From Pseudonocardia hierapolitana (GTDB lineage: Bacteria > Actinomycetota > Actinomycetes > Mycobacteriales > Pseudonocardiaceae), in contig NZ_VIWU01000001.1 of the NCBI RefSeq assembly GCF_007994075.1, forward strand, positions 7,688,001 to 7,752,000: 64,000 bases of DNA. The letters are read 5' to 3'. Shown piece after piece: positions 36,239-44,317 of this stretch (positions within the stretch are counted from its first letter, which is position 1; the number at the start of each line of letters is the position of its first letter). The notes under the pieces were generated by a model that saw nothing but the letters and a program-made list of their open reading frames with translations, searched no databases and was not told the origin of the DNA. Both the position numbers and the translations under genes were made by a program.

Positions 36239-38410
36239 TCACGCCGGACCGACCGGACCGCGGAGCAGGGCCGGCACGGCCGACGCGGGCACGGGTGGGG
36301 CGAAGTACCAGCCCTGGCCGGTGTCGCAGCCCAGCTTGCGCAGCCGCTCCAGCTGCAGCGAGGTCTCCACCACCTCGGCGGTGACGGACAGGCCGAGCGT
36401 GTGGGCGAGCTCGATGAGCAGGGCGAGCACCTCGAGGTCGACCTCGTCGCGATCCCGTTCCCCGCCCGCCTCCGGGATCGCGGCGAACGGTCGTGTGACG
36501 AACGGCCCGGCGAGCTTCAGCGCGTGCACCGGCAGCGTGCGCAGGTAGGCGAGGTTCGAGTAGCCGGTGCCGAAGTCGTCGATCGCGATCCGCACGCCCA
36601 TCGCCGCGAGATCGCGCAGGGCGTCGAGCGGCTCCCCCGTGGTGCCCATGAGATCGCTCTCGGTGAGCTCGAGCTGGAGCGCGTGCGCCGGCCAGCCGGT
36701 GTCGGCGAGGACGCGCGTCACGTCGTCGACGATCCCGGCCTCGCGTACCTGGCGAGCCGCCAGGTTGACGCTGACGAACAGCTGCGTGCCCGGGTGCTCC
36801 TCCCGCCAGCGGACGGCCTGCCGGCAGGCCTCGGCGAGCACCCACCTCCCGAGCGGGACGATCAGCCCGGTCTCCTCGGCGATGGGGATGAACACGTCCG
36901 GTCCGATCCGCTCGCCGCCGGGCTGCTCCCAGCGCACCAGCGCCTCGACTCCGACCAGCCGCTGGTCGGTGAGCCGGACCAGCGGCTGGTAGTCCACCAC
37001 GAACTCACCCGCGTCGAGGGCGTGGGGCATCCGGGCGGACAGCTCGAACCGGGCGACGGCGGTGCGGTGGCGTTCGGCGTCGAACTCCGCGACCCGGTTG
37101 CGACCGTCCTTCTTGGCCCAATGGAGCGTGGTGTCGGCCGCTCGCATGAGGTCCGCGGCCTTCTCGAGCTCCCCGGAGCCGGAGTCGCTGTCCGCGCGCT
37201 CGACGACGCCGACGCTGGCGGACACGACGATGCGGTGCGGGCCCGTGACGACCGGGCGCCGCACCACGTCGAGGGCGCGCTGCGCCACGCGGAGCGGCTG
37301 CGCGTCGGGTCCCTCGAGCAGCACGACGAACTCGTCACCCGCCATCCGGGCGACCAGGCGCCCGGTGCTGCCGGCCCCCGAGTCGATCTCTGCGCCGATC
37401 TCTGCGCCGATCTCTGTGCCGATCTCTGCGCCGACCTCGGCGGCGAGCCGGTGTGCCACGGTCTGCAGCACGTGGTCGCCGACGTCGTGGCCGAGGGTGT
37501 CGTTGACGGCCTTGAGGTCGTCGAGGTCGAGGTAGCAGATGCCGACGCGCCGGCCGGCGTCGAGCGCGGCCTCCAGCCGCTCGAAGAACAGAGTGCGGTT
37601 CGGGAGGCCGGTGAGGGGATCGTGCTGGGCCTGGTGGCGCAGCGAGGTCTCGAGGCGATGCCGCTGCGTGACGTCGGCGATCATGGTGACGATGAAGCGC
37701 GGAGCACCGTCCGGCGACCTGACCAGGGAGAGGACGATGTCGGTCCAGATCGTGGTGCCGTCGGCATGCGGGAAGGGCCGTTCGAGCCGCACGTTGTCCA
37801 GCTCGCCTGCCTGCATCGAGCGCAGGTTCCGCCAGTGCTCGTGGTCGTCGGCGGGGACGAAGTCCTCCATGGTGCGGTGGAGCACCTCGTCGGCCCGGCG
37901 GCCGAACATCTCGCAGAGCGCCCGGTTCACCTCCACGATCTCGCCGTCGGCCGTGACGATCGCGATGCCGATCGCCGCGTCGGCGAACAGCGCGCCGAAG
38001 CGGGCCTCACTGGCCCAGCGCGCCTGCTCCGCGGCGGCGCGGGCGACGAACGCGGCCGCGGTCAGCCGCTCCTGCTCGGCGCGGGTGCGCTCCTGCAGCG
38101 CGGCGGCATAACCGGCCGAGAGGGCGGCGAGCGCCGCCGCCCCGCGCTCGGGATCGACGTGGGCGAGGGCCGGGCCGAGGACGGCGAGCGTCTGCTCGAG
38201 GGCGGCCGGATGCGTGAAGTGGGCCTCGACCAGCCACCGCCCGACGGCGCGGGCCGCACCCGGCTCACCGGTCCCGGAGGCCGCGTCGAGCAGCTCCCCG
38301 GCGCGCTCGACGAGGGTGGTGTGCAGCGCGGAGCGCGGGAGCGGCACGAAGCCGGCCGCCTGCACCGAGTCCGCCCATGCGGTGCCGAGCGCCTGCGCGT
38401 CGTCACCCAT
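36239..38410 (-). CDS. PAS-GGDEF-EAL cyclic-di-GMP protein
   Basis: 723 residues, no membrane helix. An N-terminal helical region (1-125) is followed by a PAS/PAC domain (about 130-255), a GGDEF domain and an EAL domain. The cyclase signature is AGDEF at 357-361, with Ala for the first Gly, so activity is uncertain. The EAL domain keeps E489-A-L, FVSVNLAARQ, ELTES, DDFGTGYSN and the C-terminal GQGWYF, but KLAGPF replaces the usual KIDRSF. Four 12-bp repeats add GAEI units inside the GGDEF domain. It probably makes or breaks cyclic di-GMP in response to a PAS-sensed signal. Confidence 0.9.
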   Translation of the reverse strand: MGDDAQALGTAWADSVQAAGFVPLPRSALHTTLVERAGELLDAASGTGEPGAARAVGRWLVEAHFTHPAALEQTLAVLGPALAHVDPERGAAALAALSAGYAAALQERTRAEQERLTAAAFVARAAAEQARWASEARFGALFADAAIGIAIVTADGEIVEVNRALCEMFGRRADEVLHRTMEDFVPADDHEHWRNLRSMQAGELDNVRLERPFPHADGTTIWTDIVLSLVRSPDGAPRFIVTMIADVTQRHRLETSLRHQAQHDPLTGLPNRTLFFERLEAALDAGRRVGICYLDLDDLKAVNDTLGHDVGDHVLQTVAHRLAAEVGAEIGTEIGAEIGAEIDSGAGSTGRLVARMAGDEFVVLLEGPDAQPLRVAQRALDVVRRPVVTGPHRIVVSASVGVVERADSDSGSGELEKAADLMRAADTTLHWAKKDGRNRVAEFDAERHRTAVARFELSARMPHALDAGEFVVDYQPLVRLTDQRLVGVEALVRWEQPGGERIGPDVFIPIAEETGLIVPLGRWVLAEACRQAVRWREEHPGTQLFVSVNLAARQVREAGIVDDVTRVLADTGWPAHALQLELTESDLMGTTGEPLDALRDLAAMGVRIAIDDFGTGYSNLAYLRTLPVHALKLAGPFVTRPFAAIPEAGGERDRDEVDLEVLALLIELAHTLGLSVTAEVVETSLQLERLRKLGCDTGQGWYFAPPVPASAVPALLRGPVGPA
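37385..37432 (-). repeat. Four 12-bp tandem repeats in the GGDEF domain
   Basis: GATCTCTGCGCC is repeated four times with one substitution (GTG for GCG in unit three), then decays into a fifth. On the coding strand it encodes G-(A/T)-E-I units. The repeats keep the frame, so copy number could vary without breaking the gene; they extend a helix or loop between the nucleotide-binding helix and the AGDEF turn. Confidence 0.8.
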
Positions 38411-38437
38411 GGCCGCGCCCCCGCTCGTGACCTGACC

Positions 38438-38452
38438 GCCCGGGACCCGGGC
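38438..38452 (-). terminator. Short GC hairpin between the HTH and GGDEF-EAL genes
   Basis: GCCCGGG-A-CCCGGGC forms a tight perfect palindrome, downstream of the small HTH gene and 28 bp before the GGDEF-EAL start. It may end transcription of the upstream gene. Confidence 0.35.
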
Positions 38453-38497
38453 GATCTTGGCCGGAGCCTACCGCTCCACGCCCGTCACGGCGCCCGA

Positions 38498-38899
38498 TCA
38501 GGCGGGGTCCGGCCCGCTGGGAGACTGCCGAGGGCGACCGCCGCGCCGCATGTCGCCGGTGGTCGTGCGGCGGCCCGGGTCGAGCAGCCGCTTCCACTTC
38601 GCCTGGGCGGCCTGCCGGCTCGACAGCTGCGCCTGCACGGCGTCCGCGACCTGCGCCCAGGTGAGCCCGTCGGCGCGCAGCCTGCGGATGAGGTCGCGCT
38701 CGTAGTAGTCGGCCAGCCGGCGCATCTCGCCGACGAGCGCGTACCAGGCGGCCGCGGCGTCGCGGGTCAGCCCGCCGTCCTGGGACACCTCCTTGAGCCG
38801 GTCCAGCCGCCCCGTGATCGACCGGTCGGGGCGCGCGATCATCGGATCGACCCGGTCCAGCCATCGCACCGCATCCTCGTACTTCATGTCGTCAATCAT
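38498..38899 (-). CDS. Small helix-turn-helix protein
   Basis: 133 residues. The middle is helical (RDAAAAWYALVGEMRRLADYYERDLIRRL) and leads into an HTH-like ADGLTWAQVADAVQ with a recognition-helix-like SSRQAAQAKWKRL. Such GLTWAQIA proteins are common in actinobacteria as small DNA-binding regulators. Start could be ATG 38899 or ATG 38887; overlapping inverted repeats sit on this start region and argue for autoregulation. It follows the helicase gene on the same strand after a G-run tract. Confidence 0.65.
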   Translation of the reverse strand: MIDDMKYEDAVRWLDRVDPMIARPDRSITGRLDRLKEVSQDGGLTRDAAAAWYALVGEMRRLADYYERDLIRRLRADGLTWAQVADAVQAQLSSRQAAQAKWKRLLDPGRRTTTGDMRRGGRPRQSPSGPDPA

Positions 38900-38923
38900 T
38901 CATTGACGCCTACGAATCGTCAA
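38891..38923 (-). promoter_or_regulatory. Overlapping inverted repeats at the start of the HTH gene
   Basis: GTCAAT-CATTC-ATTGAC (38891-38907) and TTGACG-N9-CGTCAA (38903-38923) share the half-site TTGAC. They cover the first start codon of the HTH gene, an expected place for an autorepressor operator. Confidence 0.45.
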
Positions 38924-38975
38924 CCGATCATGGACGGCGAGTCGCGGCCGCGACCGCGGCGCGGATCCGGGAGAT

Positions 38976-39005
38976 GGGGGAGGGGGTTAGGGGGAGGGGG
39001 AGGGG
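38976..39005 (+). other. G-quadruplex-type tract downstream of the helicase gene
   Basis: Five runs of four or five Gs are separated by loops of A, TTA, A and A. This fits an intramolecular G-quadruplex motif on the plus strand, abutting the helicase stop codon and upstream of the HTH gene. The helicase mRNA would carry the C-rich complement. Confidence 0.7.
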
Positions 39006-41531
39006 TCAGCCGCCGAGCGGCTCGACGCCCGTCACCCAGACGGCCGGGAACCCCTGCTCGTCGGAGGCGGCGAGGTCGATCTCGGCGGTGATCGCCCAGT
39101 CGTGGTGGCCTTCCGGGTCGTCCAGGACCTGGCGGACGAGCCAGCGCTCGGGCTCCTCGGTGACGGAGAACAGCTGCGGGCCGCGCGCGTTCGGGCCGAT
39201 CGCGATCCCGTCGTCGCCGTGCTCGGCGAAGTACGGCGCGAGCGCCTCCCGCCAGGCATCGGCGTCCCAGCCCGCGTCGCCGTCGAGCTCGCCGAGCTCG
39301 GCGAAGCGGCGCAGGGCGGCCAGCTCGACGCGGCGGAACATCGCGTTGCGCACGAGCACGCGGAAGGCCCGCGGGTTGGCGGTGACCGCGGTCGGGGTCG
39401 CGTCCAGGGTGGGGGGCTCCGGTTCCTCGCCGGCACCGGCGCCCGCGGCGAGGGCCTCCCACTCGTCGAGCAGGCTGGAGTCGACCTGGCGCACCAGCTC
39501 GCCCAGCCACGCCTCGACGTCGGCGAGCTCCTCGGTCTTCGCCTCGTCCGGCACGGTCTGGCGCAGCGCGCGGTAGGCGTCGGCGAGGTAGCGCAGCACG
39601 AGGCCCTCGGACCGGGCGAGGCCGTAGTGCCCGATGTACTCGACGAACGTCATCGACTTCTCGAACATGTCCCGCGCCACCGACTTCGGTGACAGGTGCG
39701 CGTCCTCGACCCACGGGTGGCCGCGCCGGTAGGTCTCGAGGGCGGCGTGCAGCAGCTCGTCCAGTGGTCTCGGGTAGGTGACGTCCTCGAGCAGCGCCAT
39801 CCGCTCCTCGTACTCGATGCCCTCGGCCTTCATCGCGGCGACGGCCTCCCCGCGGGCCTTCTTCTCCTGCGCGATCAGCACAGGGCGCGGGTTGTCCAGG
39901 GTGGCCTCGAGCACCGACAGGACGTCCATGGCGTACTGCGGCGACTCCCGGTCCAGCAGGTCGATCGCGGCGAGCGCGAACGGGGACAGCGGCTGGTTGA
40001 GCGCGAAGTCCAGCTGCAGGTCACCGACCAGCCGGACCCGGCGGCCCTCGGTGTCGGGCTCGGGGAGCTCCTCGACGACACCCGCGGTGCGCAGCGCCCG
40101 GTAGATGGCGATGGCGCGCCGGATGTGGCGGCGTTGCCGCGCCCGCGGCTCGTGGTTGTCCTCGAGCAGGTGGCGCATCGCGGCGAACGCGTCGCCCGGC
40201 CGCGAGATCACGTTGAGCAGCATCGCGTGGGTGACCGTGAAGTGGCTGGTGAGCGGCTCGGGCTGGGCGTTCTGCAGCTTCTCGTAGCTCGTCTGCGACC
40301 AGCCGACGAAGCCCTCGGGGGGCTGCTTGCGCACCACCCGGCGCCGCTTCTTCGGGTCGTCGCCGGCCTTCGCGAGCAGGCGGGCGTTCTCCACCTCGTG
40401 GTCGGGCGCCTCGGCGACGACCGTGCCGACCGTGTCGTAACCGGCCCGCCCGGCGCGGCCCGCGATCTGGTGGAACTCCCGCGCCTTCAGCGGGCGGGTG
40501 CGCTGACCGTCGTACTTCGAGAGCGCGGTGAACAGCACCGTGCGGATCGGCACGTTGATCCCGACGCCGAGCGTGTCGGTGCCGCAGATGACCTTGAGCA
40601 GCCCGGCCTGCGCGAGGGTCTCGACGAGCCGGCGGTAACGGGGGAGCATCCCGGCGTGGTGCACGCCGATGCCGTGGCGCACCAGCCGCGACAGCGTCTT
40701 CCCGAAGCCCGCGGTGAACCGGAACCGGCCGATGAGGTCCGCGATCGCCTGCTTGTCCTCGCGCGACGTCACGTTCACGCTCATGAGCGCCTGCGCCCGC
40801 TCGACCGCGGCGGCCTGGGTGAAGTGCACGACGTAGACCGGGGCCTCGTGCGTCTGCAGCAGCTCGGCGATCGTCTCGTGCAGCGGGGTGAGCACGTAGC
40901 GGAAGTGCAGTGGCACCGGCCGCTCGACCGAGGTGATCACCGCCGTGTCCCGGCCGGTACGGCGGGTGAGGTCGTCGCGGAAGAACGACACGTCCCCGAG
41001 CGTGGCGCTCATCAGCAGGAACTGCGCCTGCGGCAGCTCGATCAGCGGCACCTGCCAGGCCCAGCCGCGGTCCGGGTCGGCGTAGAAGTGGAACTCGTCC
41101 ATCACCACGGAGCCGATGTCGGCGCCTGCGCCCGAGCGCAGCGCGATGTTGGCGAGGATCTCCGCGGTGCAGCAGATGATCGGCGCCTTCTCGTTCACCG
41201 CGGCGTCGCCGGTGAGCATGCCGACCTTGTCGGCGCCGAAGGTGTCGATGAGCTGGAAGAACTTCTCGCTGACCAGGGCCTTGATCGGCGCCGTGTAGAA
41301 GGTGCGCTCCCCACGGGCGAGCGCTGCGGCGTGCGCCCCGACCGCGACGAGGGACTTCCCGGATCCCGTCGGCGTCGAGAGGATCACGTTCCCGCCGGTG
41401 ACCAGCTCCAGCAGCGCCTCCTCCTGCGCCGGGTAGAGGGAGAGGCCGCGCTCCTCGAACGCCCAGTCGGTGAACGCCTCGACGAGCGCGTCGGGGTCGG
41501 GGGCGGGCGGAAGCCGGTCGGTGAGGGTCAT
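39006..41531 (-). CDS. DEAD/DEAH-box helicase with DUF3516 domain
   Basis: 841 residues. Superfamily 2 motifs: motif I STPTGSGKS, motif II MDEFH, motif III MSATL, and motif VI QIAGRAGRAG. The C-terminal 400 residues match DUF3516, as in actinobacterial relatives of Ski2-like helicases. It likely remodels RNA in the cytoplasm. The ATG at 41531 lies 56 bp from the divergent ligase-kinase fusion, so the two share a short promoter region. The stop codon abuts a G-run tract. Confidence 0.88.
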   Translation of the reverse strand: MTLTDRLPPAPDPDALVEAFTDWAFEERGLSLYPAQEEALLELVTGGNVILSTPTGSGKSLVAVGAHAAALARGERTFYTAPIKALVSEKFFQLIDTFGADKVGMLTGDAAVNEKAPIICCTAEILANIALRSGAGADIGSVVMDEFHFYADPDRGWAWQVPLIELPQAQFLLMSATLGDVSFFRDDLTRRTGRDTAVITSVERPVPLHFRYVLTPLHETIAELLQTHEAPVYVVHFTQAAAVERAQALMSVNVTSREDKQAIADLIGRFRFTAGFGKTLSRLVRHGIGVHHAGMLPRYRRLVETLAQAGLLKVICGTDTLGVGINVPIRTVLFTALSKYDGQRTRPLKAREFHQIAGRAGRAGYDTVGTVVAEAPDHEVENARLLAKAGDDPKKRRRVVRKQPPEGFVGWSQTSYEKLQNAQPEPLTSHFTVTHAMLLNVISRPGDAFAAMRHLLEDNHEPRARQRRHIRRAIAIYRALRTAGVVEELPEPDTEGRRVRLVGDLQLDFALNQPLSPFALAAIDLLDRESPQYAMDVLSVLEATLDNPRPVLIAQEKKARGEAVAAMKAEGIEYEERMALLEDVTYPRPLDELLHAALETYRRGHPWVEDAHLSPKSVARDMFEKSMTFVEYIGHYGLARSEGLVLRYLADAYRALRQTVPDEAKTEELADVEAWLGELVRQVDSSLLDEWEALAAGAGAGEEPEPPTLDATPTAVTANPRAFRVLVRNAMFRRVELAALRRFAELGELDGDAGWDADAWREALAPYFAEHGDDGIAIGPNARGPQLFSVTEEPERWLVRQVLDDPEGHHDWAITAEIDLAASDEQGFPAVWVTGVEPLGG

Positions 41532-41587
41532 GATGGCCTCGATCGTCCCCCACGTGACCGGCGACGTGCAGTTGAGGGCCAGATACG

Positions 41588-43174
41588 GTGGGTTCCGTGA
41601 CGGAGCGGGCGACTCGACGCGGCGTGCCCGCCCTCGTCCCGCCCATGCAGCCGGGCACCGTGACCGGCGACCCGCCCACCGGCCCGGACTGGGTGGTCGA
41701 GGTGGCGTGGACGGGCCACCGCTGCATCGCCTACGTCGAGCCCGGGCGGCGGGTGCGGCTGCTCTCGGGCGCCGCCAACTCGATGAGCGCCGCCTACCCC
41801 GAGCTCGCCGAGCCGCTGCTGCGCCGCTCGCCGTCCGGGGGCATGGTGCTCGACGGCACCCTCGTCGCCCGCGGCGAGGAGCACGCGGTCCGCCCCCGGC
41901 TGATCGCCCGGCGCACCGCCCGGCACCGCCCGTCCGAGGCCACGATCCGGCGCATCCCCGTCGACTTCCAGGTCGCCGACCTGCTCTGGCTCGACGGCCA
42001 CAGCACCACCGACCTGCCCTACGCCGACCGCCGGGCGCTGCTCGACGCGCTGGGTCTCACCAGCCCGCCGGTGTGGGCCACCTCCCCGCTGCCGGCCACC
42101 GAGATCGACACGATGCTCGCCATCGCCGAGCAGAAGGGCGCCGATGGGCTGCACGCCCGGCACCTGCGGGGGCGTTACCACCCCGGAGGGCGTTCCCGGT
42201 TCTGGCTGCGCGTGCCGGTCACCCGCACGCGCCAGGTGCTCGTGGGGGGCTGGACACCCGCCGACCCGACCCGGCCCGAGACGGTGGGCACCCTGCTGCT
42301 CGGCGCGCCGGTGGCGGACACACCCGGAGCCCTGCACTACGTGGGCCGCGTCGGGCTGTCGCTGGGGGAGCGCCGCAGGCTCGCCGACGCGCTGGCGGAA
42401 CACGAGCAGAACACGACCCCGTTCGTCGACGCCGTTCCGGCTGCGGCGGCCCGCCACGCCCGGTGGGCCCGGCCCGAACTGGTGGGGCTCGCCGAGTTCT
42501 CCGGCTGGATCGGCGGCGGCCGCATGCGCCGACCGTTCTGGCGCGGCCTGCTCGAGCCCGCGGACGTCCGCGAGGACGGATGGGCCCGCCCCCCGGAACC
42601 GGCGCCCGCCGTGCTGGATCCCGCCGTGCTGGATTCCGCCGTGCCGGCCGAACCGGCGGCCGAGCCCGTGGCCGATCCGGTCCCCGAGGAGCAGCCCGGC
42701 CCGATCGAGCCGCCGGCGCAGCCCGAGCAGGCAGGTGCCGCCGGCGAGGCGCGGCGCCTGGAGCAGCACTTCGTCTACAACTCGTTGAACACGATCGCAG
42801 CGCTGATCCGCACCGACCCGGGCCGGGCCCGCGACCTGCTCATCGGCTTCGCCGACCTGTCCCGGGCCGTCGATCGGGTGGGCGGGAGCACGCTGGGCGA
42901 CGAGCTCGCCGCCGTCCACGGGTACCTGCAGCTCGAGCAGGCCCGGTTCGGCAGGCGGCTGCGGGTGGCGGTCGACGTGGCGCCGACGCTGCACCTGATC
43001 CCCGTGATCCCGATGCAGATCCTCGCGGCCGTGCGCGATGCGGTGCAGCACGACATCGAACCTCAGCCGGAGGGCGGCCTGCTCACCCTCGCCGCCCGGC
43101 CCGTGGAGGGCGGGTGCGAGGTGCGCGTGACGGGAGGCGCGGCAGCGGCCCGGACCATCCGGCTGCCCTCCTAG
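41588..43174 (+). CDS. Degenerate ATP-dependent DNA ligase fused to a LytS-type histidine-kinase module
   Basis: 528 residues. Residues 14-215 follow the nucleotidyltransferase fold of LigD/LigC-type ligases and 220-330 the OB fold (VGGWTP, HYVGRVG, RWARPELVG). Every catalytic position is changed: motif I is EVAWTGHR (A40 for the adenylated Lys), motif III LDGT (T91 for Glu), motif IV DGLHAR (R191 for Lys) and motif V WLRVP (R208, P210). A Pro/Ala linker (about 331-385) leads to a His_kinase-like region with EQHFVYNSLN (H394) and FADLSRAV. The N box (RDAVQHD) has Asp for Asn and the G box is missing, so autophosphorylation is doubtful. Start may be GTG 41588 or 41597. A nucleotide or DNA-end sensor is one inference. 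Confidence 0.75.
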   Translation: MGSVTERATRRGVPALVPPMQPGTVTGDPPTGPDWVVEVAWTGHRCIAYVEPGRRVRLLSGAANSMSAAYPELAEPLLRRSPSGGMVLDGTLVARGEEHAVRPRLIARRTARHRPSEATIRRIPVDFQVADLLWLDGHSTTDLPYADRRALLDALGLTSPPVWATSPLPATEIDTMLAIAEQKGADGLHARHLRGRYHPGGRSRFWLRVPVTRTRQVLVGGWTPADPTRPETVGTLLLGAPVADTPGALHYVGRVGLSLGERRRLADALAEHEQNTTPFVDAVPAAAARHARWARPELVGLAEFSGWIGGGRMRRPFWRGLLEPADVREDGWARPPEPAPAVLDPAVLDSAVPAEPAAEPVADPVPEEQPGPIEPPAQPEQAGAAGEARRLEQHFVYNSLNTIAALIRTDPGRARDLLIGFADLSRAVDRVGGSTLGDELAAVHGYLQLEQARFGRRLRVAVDVAPTLHLIPVIPMQILAAVRDAVQHDIEPQPEGGLLTLAARPVEGGCEVRVTGGAAAARTIRLPS

Positions 43175-43454
43175 ACAGGAGCTGGTTGTCGTGCTCCAGC
43201 TGTCGATCATTGTGCCCGTGGAGGGCTTCCCGCCGCGGCGGGTCGTGATCGGCACATCGGCCCGCGGATCTCGGCCCGCGGATCTGAGCCCCGGTTGCGC
43301 GCTCGAGCGCTGATCACGGCCCGAGGCGTTCCGCGGAACGTTCCGGGTGCCGGTGCGGGGGCGGCGGATCGGTCTCGTGGGGTAGCAGGGCGGGACCCGG
43401 ACGAGTCGGCGACTCCGCTCCCCTGTGTGATCTCGGAATCGGTACCGTGCGCAC
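43175..43454 (+). other. Palindrome-rich intergenic region before the HAD gene
   Basis: No gene is seen. It holds AGCTGG-N10-CCAGCT after the stop, the motif GATCATTGTGCCCGTGGAG near 43205-43223 (also near 36178), a perfect palindrome CCCGCCGCGGCGGG (43229-43242, likely terminator), a 14-bp tandem repeat TCGGCCCGCGGATC at 43257 and 43271, GCGCTCGAGCGC (43299-43310) and GTTCCGCGGAAC (43328-43339). The last may be an operator of the sugar genes. Confidence 0.55.
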
Positions 43455-44201
43455 ATGCTCGGCCTTCCCGACGGCACGCGAGCGTGCCTCTTCGATCTCG
43501 ACGGCGTGCTGACCGACACCGCGAGCGTGCACGCGGCGGCGTGGAAGCAGATGTTCGACGAGTACCTGCGGGCGCATGCCGAGCGGGAGGGCACCCCGTT
43601 CCGGCCGTTCGACGTCGCCACCGACTACGCGGCGTACGTCGACGGCAAGCCGCGGTTCGACGGCACCGATTCGTTCCTGCGCTCCCGGGGGATCGAGCTG
43701 CCGGCGGGCGGGCCGGCCGACCCCCCGGACGCGGAGACGGTGTACGCGCTGGCCACCCGGAAGAACGCGCTGGTCCAGGAGAAGATCGTCACCGTCGGCG
43801 TCGAGGTGTACCCGGGATCCGTGCGCTACCTGCACGCGGTGAAGGACGCCGGGCTCGCCACGGCCGTCGTGTCCTCGTCGGCCAACGCGGAGCAGGTGCT
43901 CGAGGTCGCCGGGCTCGCCGAGTTCATCGACCACCGGGTGGACGGGGTCACCGCGAAGGAGCGCGGCCTGGCCGGCAAGCCCGCGCCCGACACGTTCCTC
44001 GCCGCGGCCGCCGACCTCGGCGTCGGGAAGGACGAGGCCGTCGTGTTCGAGGACGCCCTCGCGGGCGTCGCGTCCGGCAAGGCGGGCGGCTTCGGTTGCG
44101 TCGTCGGGGTGGACCGGCTCGGGCAGGCCGACGCGTTGCGCGCGCACGGCGCGGACGTCGTCGTCACCGACCTCGCCGACCTGCTGGGGGACGCGTCATG
44201 A
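43455..44201 (+). CDS. HAD-family beta-phosphoglucomutase-like enzyme
   Basis: 248 residues. HAD motif [11 protein letters not shown] (D14 nucleophile, D16), motif II VVSSSAN, the lysine in GKPAPDTF and motif [12 protein letters not shown]. The longer cap domain and D-x-D-G-V are those of beta-phosphoglucomutases. It would convert beta-glucose 1-phosphate from the GH65 phosphorylase downstream to glucose 6-phosphate. It is linked to that gene by a short repeat-derived ORF with ATGA overlaps at each end. Confidence 0.88.
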   Translation: MLGLPDGTRACLFDLDGVLTDTASVHAAAWKQMFDEYLRAHAEREGTPFRPFDVATDYAAYVDGKPRFDGTDSFLRSRGIELPAGGPADPPDAETVYALATRKNALVQEKIVTVGVEVYPGSVRYLHAVKDAGLATAVVSSSANAEQVLEVAGLAEFIDHRVDGVTAKERGLAGKPAPDTFLAAAADLGVGKDEAVVFEDALAGVASGKAGGFGCVVGVDRLGQADALRAHGADVVVTDLADLLGDAS

Positions 44202-44317
44202 GCGAGTTTGCGAGCGAATCGTCGACACAGCGCCTGGGCGAGGCCTCGGCCGAGCCTCGGGGGACGGCAGCCGGCGGAGCCGGCGGCGTGGGTGAGCACA
44301 GCGAGGCCGTGCGATGA
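44198..44317 (+). repeat. Repeat-derived 39-codon ORF bridging the HAD and GH65 genes
   Basis: The sequence begins ATGAGCGAGTTTGCGAGCGAATC, a purine-rich repeat type that I recall as dispersed in actinobacterial genomes, with GCGAGT/GCGAGC direct repeats. It encodes a 39-residue peptide starting [11 protein letters not shown]. The ATG overlaps the HAD stop and the stop overlaps the GH65 ATG (ATGA both times), so ribosomes could pass from one enzyme gene to the next through it. The peptide itself may have no function. Confidence 0.55.
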
